Below are positions 6,422 to 10,229 of a stretch of DNA of 10,229 nucleotides, in pieces. Below the pieces are notes generated by a model that was not told where the DNA came from, searched no databases, and saw only the letters and a list, made by a program, of their open reading frames with translations. The stretch's first letter is position 1, and each line of letters opens with the position of its first letter. Made by a program: the position numbers and the translations under genes. The stretch comes from Desulfuromonadaceae bacterium (GTDB lineage: Bacteria > Desulfobacterota > Desulfuromonadia > Desulfuromonadales > Syntrophotaleaceae), in the NCBI GenBank assembly GCA_021107335.1, contig JAIOSZ010000149.1, positions 1 through 10,229 on the forward strand. The letters are read 5' to 3'.

Positions 6422-6461
6422 AAAAAAGCGGCTGCCCCCAACCGGGACAGCCGCTTTTTTT
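6422..6461. terminator. Bidirectional terminator for the M23 peptidase gene
   Basis: AAAAAAGCGGCTG (6422-6434) pairs perfectly with CAGCCGCTTTTTT (6448-6460). The run of A at left is a T run on the minus strand, where the peptidase gene ends at 6478. It would also stop plus-strand read-through. Confidence 0.88.
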
Positions 6462-6477
6462 CAGGTATGGCGGGTTA

Positions 6478-7788
6478 TCAATAGGCCGCCGGCGGAGCCA
6501 ATGCGGCCTTCCATTTGTTGCTGAAGTTGTGCTTGATCCAGTTGGGATCCCACCATTCCACCGGGTTGACCGGCACGCCGGCGATGACCACCCCGTAGTG
6601 CAGATGGTCGCCGCCGGCCATGCCGGTGGCCCCGGTGCGGCCGATGATCTGTCCCTTGTCGACCTGGTCGCCGACGCTGGCGCTGATGGTGCTGAGGTGG
6701 GCATAGAGGGTCTGCAGGCCGAGGCCGTGGTCGACGACCACGCAATTGCCGTAGATGCCGAGGTAGTCAGCGAAGACCACGGAGCCGCTGTTGGCGGCCG
6801 GTACCGGCGAGTTGGCAAGCGAGGCGAGGTCGATGCCTAGATGGGTCTGCTGGTCGACTTTGTTGCCGCCGTAGATATAGGCGCGTTGTTCGTTAAAGCC
6901 GGCCCGGTTGGCGGCGTTGGGCAGGCGCAGAAAGGCGCCCTGCCAGGAGGGGCTGGCGGCGGTCTGGCGGCTGAATTCCTTCAGTTTGGTCCGGTTCTGT
7001 TGGCGCAGCTCGCGGTTGACGCACAAAAAGATGTCGAGCATGTTCTCGGCCTCGGGGTAGCGGTCTTGAAATTTCGGCATCTTGCTGTCGAGGAACTGCT
7101 GGCTGAGGTTGATGCGATCACGTTTGGGTGGCCGGGGATTGGTGTGGTAGTAGAAGCTGGCTTTGCGCTCGTTGCCGGCCCGGTCGACGGCGATCAGGCG
7201 CGGCAGGAAAGCCGCCTGCTGCATATCGTAAGGGAAGGCGAACAGGCAGGCGTAAAAGCCTTTCTCCTGAAGGTAGCCGGGGAAAAAGTATTCGCCGATC
7301 TGCACCCCGCTGCGCTCGACCTCCTCGGAGACCTTGTACAGCACCAGGCCGGCGCCGCACTGATTGAGATTGTGGGCCCGGGTCAGTACCGAAACCACCG
7401 GCGGCCGGGAGTCGTAGTCAAAACTGAAGCTTTCGCTGACGGTGTTGGCCAGAATGGCCTGGTCGGTGGCGGTCACCTCCAGGGTCAGCGGCCCGTTCTT
7501 GAGCTTGACGTCCTTCAAGCTCAGGTCAAGGAGTCGGCTGGCGGTGCCGCGCTGGTAGTCGGAGCGCAGCAGCTCGATGGTCTGATCGCCCTGGGTGACA
7601 GTGACCAGCACGTTTTTCAGACCCGCGCCCTCATCTTCCAGAGTCAGGACCGGCGGGCGCTTGGCCGATATGGGGCCGACCGAGGGGGTCAGGGTTAGGC
7701 TCGGGGCCTGGTTGTCTCGGAGCAGAAAAAAGCCGCCGCCGGCAAAGACGACTACTAGCAGCAAAATGGTCAGGGCGTAATGCTTCAA
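6478..7788 (-). CDS. M23-family (LytM-type) peptidoglycan metalloendopeptidase, membrane-anchored
   Basis: This 436-residue protein starts with a short basic stretch and a hydrophobic segment (residues 4-23) that is an uncleaved anchor or signal peptide, placing the rest in the periplasm. Residues 30-300 form an unassigned beta-rich region. The C-terminal M23 domain is complete: H316 and D320 (HLGID) and H397 should bind zinc, and H364 (YAHL) and H395 (HLHYG) are catalytic. Unlike the degenerate EnvC/NlpD group it should therefore cleave peptidoglycan cross-bridges. The start is a TTG at 7788, supported by GGAGG (7796-7800) 7 nt upstream; no ATG is nearby. Its DNA is visibly GC-richer than the left half of the window. 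The truncated membrane-protein gene lies 61 nt upstream on the same strand. Confidence 0.92.
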   Translation of the reverse strand: MKHYALTILLLVVVFAGGGFFLLRDNQAPSLTLTPSVGPISAKRPPVLTLEDEGAGLKNVLVTVTQGDQTIELLRSDYQRGTASRLLDLSLKDVKLKNGPLTLEVTATDQAILANTVSESFSFDYDSRPPVVSVLTRAHNLNQCGAGLVLYKVSEEVERSGVQIGEYFFPGYLQEKGFYACLFAFPYDMQQAAFLPRLIAVDRAGNERKASFYYHTNPRPPKRDRINLSQQFLDSKMPKFQDRYPEAENMLDIFLCVNRELRQQNRTKLKEFSRQTAASPSWQGAFLRLPNAANRAGFNEQRAYIYGGNKVDQQTHLGIDLASLANSPVPAANSGSVVFADYLGIYGNCVVVDHGLGLQTLYAHLSTISASVGDQVDKGQIIGRTGATGMAGGDHLHYGVVIAGVPVNPVEWWDPNWIKHNFSNKWKAALAPPAAY

Positions 7789-7839
7789 CGGGGATCCTCC
7801 AGTGAAAAGGTCTGTGTTTATTGGGTTGTTGTGTTGCAG

Positions 7840-7859
7840 GCGCGGCCTGTCAGCCGCGC
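7840..7859. other. GC hairpin over the stop codon of the membrane-protein gene
   Basis: GCGCGGC (7840-7846) and GCCGCGC (7853-7859) form a perfect 7-bp stem with a 6-nt loop containing the TGA stop of the upstream gene. It has no T run, so it is more likely an RNA-processing or partial attenuation structure than a terminator. Confidence 0.35.
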
Positions 7860-8222
7860 ACCAAGCGGTACCAGCCGGCAGCGACCAGCCCCCAGAGCAG
7901 GCAGAGGCTGCCGATCAACAGCGGTGTCAGGGCGCCGTAACCGAGCCCGAACAGGCCGCGTCCGGCCTGCGGAAAGAGCACCAGCAAAATGTAGGCGGCC
8001 GGGGTCAGACTGATCAAAATGCCTCGCAGCGGCACCCGGTTGGGTAGCAACGGCAACACCAGCAGCAGTCCGCAGAGACCGCCGAAGATCAGGCGGTGAT
8101 AGAGCCAGTTGCTGGTCAGGCGTGGGCCCAAGGCGATCCCCGGCCAGTTGGTGACCCCGTCCCTTCCCTGCAGCCAGAAGACCAGCAGGCGAGCAGGGCG
8201 GCGCGCGATTGCCGAGACATGG
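7850..8222 (-). pseudogene. Membrane protein of unknown function, 5'-truncated
   Basis: The C-terminal part of a hydrophobic protein is readable here: about three membrane segments rich in Leu and Gly, ending WYRLVRG at 7850. The same frame stays open upstream of the first possible start (TTG at 8131) and still looks protein-like, with ARLLVFWLQGRDGVTNWPGIALG as the next segment, so the true start was further upstream. The frame runs into sequence of the MBL-fold gene near 8222, with no start codon or ribosome binding site. I infer a deletion or insertion breakpoint at about 8185-8230. Base composition changes at the same place. The family is not recognised; it probably belonged with the M23 gene downstream. 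Confidence 0.6.
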
Positions 8223-8555
8223 AGATATCCTTTGCCCCCCCTCAGTAGCTATGCTGTAACTGGGCAGGAATACGCCCGCGTGACAATATACTTGGATACC
8301 TGGGTTAACATTCAGCACATGAGGCACGCCACCGGTGTGATCGTAGTGCCCGTGGCTCAGCACCAGAATATCAGCCTGTGACAGATCACATTCCAGCGCG
8401 CATGCGTTCCCCGGCAAGGCAGGTCCTTGCCCCGTGTCGAATAGAATCCGCGTGTATGCTGTCTCGATCCATAACGAGAAGCCGTGTTCTACCGATAGAC
8501 CATCATCGCCGTAATTATCGACCAGAATCGAGAGTTTGATTTCTCCCTTTTGCAT
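8223..8555 (-). pseudogene. Metallo-beta-lactamase-fold hydrolase, 3'-truncated
   Basis: About the first 110 residues of an MBL-fold metallohydrolase are present: KLSILVDN at the start, FDTGQG, then the metal motif SHGHYDHTGG (HxHxDH). Relatives in the group related to dihydropterin/ribofuranosylaminobenzene-phosphate synthases are some 250-290 residues long. Here the frame leaves homology after SYSIATEGGQRIS and runs on to 7818 through the membrane-protein gene in another frame, so the later histidine ligands are missing. A short stretch resembling further family sequence (SRQSRAALLA) appears in a different frame just after the break. The ATG at 8555 lies inside the preceding thioesterase frame with GGAGAGG 11 nt upstream, a typical coupled arrangement. 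A functional product is unlikely. Confidence 0.68.
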
Positions 8556-8851
8556 GGCCGTTTCAACCTCTCCATGAACTTAGCTTCAGCCCAGGCCATG
8601 GTCTGCCCGTCAATGACCAGTTCGCCTCTCAATCGATACAATGGTGGCGAGGCATTGAGGAGCCGCGCCCGCAATTCCATCCGTGCATCACAAGGAACAA
8701 ACTTCACGAAGCGAACGTGGAGGTCACCTGTTACCCCCTCAATACCCTGATGGAACAGGCAATGGGTCATGGCCGCATCGAGCAATGCACTGATCACCCC
8801 ACCATGAATAATTCCTTGGTAGCCTTGGAGTCCTGGATGCGCTTGGAATAT
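8489..8851 (-). pseudogene. Hotdog-fold thioesterase (PaaI/YiiD-like), 5'-truncated
   Basis: The frame encodes the core and end of a hotdog thioesterase: QGYQGIIHGGVISALLDAAMTHCLF carries the HGG motif and the helix-borne acidic residue of the active site, then VTGDLHVRFVKFVP and a final strand region ending WAEAKFMER. Homology begins abruptly at about 8851 with FQAHPG; a stop lies two codons further up. The usual N-terminal 40-60 residues are missing. The break coincides with an 11-bp inverted repeat, so an element end probably replaced the 5' part. An internal ATG at 8797 could start a shorter product, but it would lack the HGG motif. It overlaps the MBL gene by 67 bp, suggesting a former two-gene operon. 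Confidence 0.68.
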
Positions 8852-8912
8852 AGGTTACATAAATTGCTAAACCCTCGATTTTAGGGGCTTGTGAAGTTCG
8901 ATTATGTAACCT
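8852..8912. repeat. 11-bp inverted repeat abutting the truncated thioesterase
   Basis: AGGTTACATAA (8852-8862) and TTATGTAACCT (8902-8912) are perfect inverted repeats 39 bp apart, with a smaller CCCT/AGGG dyad inside near 8872-8886. The left arm starts exactly where thioesterase homology stops. This looks like the end of a mobile element or a recombinase-binding site. The family is not identified, and no transposase gene is attached. Confidence 0.5.
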
Positions 8913-8935
8913 TATTTCTTTTATCTCACGATAAG

Positions 8936-8967
8936 AAAAACCCTTGATCCGTAGATTGAGGGCTTTT
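8936..8967 (-). terminator. Terminator of the NifU-like gene
   Basis: Left arm 8936-8949 pairs with 8954-8967 around a CGTA loop, with two G-T pairs and one mismatch. On the minus strand it ends in a run of five T. It lies 87 nt after the NifU-like stop at 9054. Its right arm and loop share 21 identical bases with the hairpin at 5141-5172. Confidence 0.75.
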
Positions 8968-9053
8968 GGCGTCTTACGAGTTGTGATTTTGAGACAATAT
9001 TTTCTTCGACTTAAAGACCAGCATAATCAGTTGTTTCCCCCTGTGTCAGGAAG

Positions 9054-9467
9054 TTAACCTAGTCCAACCCCGGCGCTCTCCCCAAAACCCTGATCATTTC
9101 CATCGCTGGACGAGGTATAGTCCCTTATACCAGCATGAACCGCACCGACAGCGAGGGACGAACAGTGTATTTTTTCATCCGGCAAACCGCCCAGAGCATC
9201 GGCGACCTGTTTGTCGGTTAGCTCAAGGGCCTTTTCCATCGTCATCCCTTTTACTATTTCTGTGGTCATGGAAGCCGTTGCGATGGCTGCAGGGCATCCC
9301 TTGATCATGAATTTCGTATCGCTGATGATATCGTTGCAGAATTTGAGAAAAAGCAGAAGGCTGTCGCCACACTTCGGATCTCCAACCTTTATGATGGCAT
9401 CTGCATCCTCAATTACCCCGATATTCCGTGGATTCATGACATGATCCATTACCAGTTCGGTATACAA
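9054..9467 (-). CDS. NifU/IscU-type iron-sulfur cluster assembly scaffold protein
   Basis: This 137-residue cytosolic protein matches the NifU N-terminal/IscU scaffold that receives sulfur from a cysteine desulfurase and holds a transient Fe-S cluster. The opening MYTELVMDHVMNPRNIG is characteristic. The three scaffold cysteines are present: C33 (KCGD, with the conserved D35), C58 (IKGCPAAIA) and C102 (KIHCSSLA). The C-terminal 20 residues (TSSSDGNDQGF...) are a Ser/Gly-rich tail of no known function. The start is a TTG at 9467 with AAGGAG 9 nt upstream. A nearer ATG lies out of frame and would give only a 7-codon leader. No nifS/iscS partner is in the window, so the scaffold is isolated here. 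Confidence 0.9.
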   Translation of the reverse strand: MYTELVMDHVMNPRNIGVIEDADAIIKVGDPKCGDSLLLFLKFCNDIISDTKFMIKGCPAAIATASMTTEIVKGMTMEKALELTDKQVADALGGLPDEKIHCSSLAVGAVHAGIRDYTSSSDGNDQGFGESAGVGLG

Positions 9468-9490
9468 GACATTCGTCTCCTTTTGCTGTT

Positions 9491-9535
9491 ATTATATAGG
9501 GTCCGGGGATCGATACGCCTGTTTCACTGCGTATC
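9491..9535 (-). promoter_or_regulatory. Promoter and dyad of the NifU-like gene
   Basis: On the minus strand a perfect -10 TATAAT (9491-9496) lies 23 bp upstream of the TTG start. No -35 is visible. Instead the inverted repeat GATACGC-N10-GCGTATC (9512-9535) covers the -35 region. This layout suggests control by a dimeric activator or repressor; whether it is Fe-S related is unknown. Confidence 0.5.
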
Positions 9536-9596
9536 AAAAGTCAGATATATTACCGGACGCTCCGGTGATCACTCTATCTCCGAAGACAGTTTCTAA

Positions 9597-9731
9597 GCCA
9601 TCAGCGTGAAATTGGCTGCAGATATCATCGGTAAGGTCAGCAACATCGAGCAGTTTCCAACGGCGAAACACTTGATCGGCTATGTCAGTTGCCATCCCCG
9701 CGTCAACTCATCAGACACCAAGGAGGGGCGG
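9597..9731 (+). pseudogene. IS110-family transposase remnant
   Basis: About 43 codons, from a GCC-ATC-AGC-GTG beginning, encode KLAADIIGKVSNIEQFPTAKHLIGYVSCHPRVNSSD. This closely follows the C-terminal (Transposase_20) domain of IS110/IS116/IS902 transposases: the (PGIGPK)AA..LAEIGDI..FPSAK.LAAY.GL.P..QSG pattern. A stop lies directly upstream in frame. After residue 42 the frame no longer resembles the family. The catalytic DEDD N-terminal domain is absent. It is a dead scrap of an insertion sequence; IS110 elements lack long terminal repeats, so the ends cannot be fixed. Confidence 0.62.
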
Positions 9732-9797
9732 CCTTTATGGGCACCCGTTTTGCCGCTGTTCGATCATAAAGAAAAGCAAGGGTTTGACGGGGAGTTA

Positions 9798-10025
9798 TTA
9801 AGAACGTATCTGACCCTGGGCCCCTTCCGGTTTCATTTTCTCTTTATACCAACCTTCCTGCGGCATTGAATCAAAGCATGTCGGCTTCGGGTTTATCCAT
9901 TTGCCTTCTGATGTAATTTGCCATTTAGTATATAAATCCATTGGCGAGGCGGTTTTGTCTATACGATAGCCCTCAGGATGAAAACCTTTTTGGATATCTG
10001 TAGCTTCAAATTTTTCATCCACCAT
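9798..10025 (-). CDS. Small hypothetical protein (75 aa)
   Basis: I do not recognise this protein. The ATG at 10025 has a strong GAGGAG ribosome binding site 5 nt upstream, and the frame has balanced, protein-like composition, so I take it as real. It is soluble, with no signal or membrane segment. It starts MVDEKFEATDIQKGF and has aromatic-rich middle segments (YTKWQIT, GKWINP), one cysteine (PTCFD), and a charged end. Its last codons lie about 65 bp beyond the convergent IS110 remnant, so its natural end could have been altered by that insertion. A promoter and palindromic operator candidate lie upstream at 10080-10131. No neighbour indicates a function. Confidence 0.62.
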   Translation of the reverse strand: MVDEKFEATDIQKGFHPEGYRIDKTASPMDLYTKWQITSEGKWINPKPTCFDSMPQEGWYKEKMKPEGAQGQIRS

Positions 10026-10079
10026 TTTCGCTCCTCGTTTTCTTTCAGGTTACTGAGAGTCTGGTCTCCTTTTATCAAC

Positions 10080-10131
10080 CGAACGGTTCGCTTCACCGGT
10101 GGTTATGCGTTCGTTTTTTTTCAAAAGTCAA
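10080..10131 (-). promoter_or_regulatory. Promoter and palindrome upstream of the 75-aa gene
   Basis: On the minus strand TTGACT (10126-10131) and CATAAC (10102-10107) are 18 nt apart, a moderate sigma-70 match. Just downstream, near the expected transcript start, lies CGAAC-G-GTTCG (10080-10090). It extends to 8+1+8 bp with one mismatch, a good size for a repressor operator. Confidence 0.38.
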
Positions 10132-10139
10132 CATCCCCC

Positions 10140-10229
10140 TCACACAAACCGATTATCCGACCGTTTATGATTTACCTCCTCCTGCGAGGACTTCATCCAG
10201 CCGGAGGTTGCTCCCTCTCGGTAATCGAA
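10140..10229 (-). CDS. Possible C-terminal end of a gene entering from the right
   Basis: One minus-strand frame is open from the window edge for 29 codons to a TGA at 10140-10142. It encodes a hydrophilic tail ending EEVNHKRSDNRFV. Another frame ends with a TGA at 10189-10191. Neither can be assigned, so this is only a candidate partial gene. Confidence 0.18.
   Translation of the reverse strand, partial: FDYREGATSGWMKSSQEEVNHKRSDNRFV

Noticed and set aside
6841..7698. A 285-codon plus-strand frame opposite the M23 gene.
   Set aside because: It is a mirror frame caused by high GC in a gene with a complete M23 active site on the other strand. Its translation is low-complexity Gly/Ala/Val-rich.
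8852..8912. A dif-like Xer recombination site.
   Set aside because: The half sites are 39 bp apart, whereas dif-type sites need about 6-8 bp.

Overview
The window looks like part of a chromosome from an anaerobic or facultative bacterium, most likely a deltaproteobacterium of the Desulfuromonas/Geobacter kind. That placement is an inference: it rests on the look of the flavodoxin-ferredoxin protein, the NifU-like scaffold and the M23 protein, and on the dense mobile-element debris. No rRNA, tRNA, CRISPR array, replication origin or intact transposase or integrase gene was found. Intact genes alternate with truncated genes, element remnants and long gene-free stretches, so this is a patchwork accessory region.

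Layout. Positions 1-605 hold an HxlR-type regulator with dyad symmetry in its promoter and a strong bidirectional terminator. Positions 776-2452 (minus) encode a full-length Na+/phosphate cotransporter-like protein with a PhoU-like tail. Positions 2453-3715 are essentially gene-free, with one orphan terminator (2984-3015) and an extended -10 promoter (3471-3479). Positions 3716-4512 form what I read as an integron gene cassette: a ZIP-like metal transporter gene bounded upstream by GTTGGGC and downstream by a 60-bp attC site that folds as expected, including 5-nt spacers and one extrahelical base. A VOC (glyoxalase-fold) gene follows at 4602-5042 and may be a second cassette whose attC is broken. 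Next are a flavodoxin/2x[4Fe-4S] protein (5297-6076) and its terminator.

The minus-strand block 6478-8222 is clearly GC-richer: an M23 peptidase with a complete active site, preceded by a membrane-protein gene that has lost its 5' end. At about 8185-8230 that gene abuts a metallo-beta-lactamase-fold gene that has lost its 3' end. The MBL gene overlaps a hotdog thioesterase gene that has lost its own 5' end exactly at an 11-bp inverted repeat (8852-8912). The rest carries a NifU/IscU-type Fe-S scaffold gene (9054-9467, minus), an IS110-family transposase remnant (9597-9731, plus) and a small uncharacterised gene (9798-10025, minus) with a palindromic operator candidate.

How they work together. 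There is no single pathway. The cassette genes (metal transport, VOC enzyme) are typical portable adaptive cargo. The NifU-like scaffold and the ferredoxin-flavodoxin protein both fit an Fe-S-rich anaerobic metabolism. The most distinctive object is the isolated ZIP-transporter cassette with its attC, lying without an integrase gene anywhere in the window.
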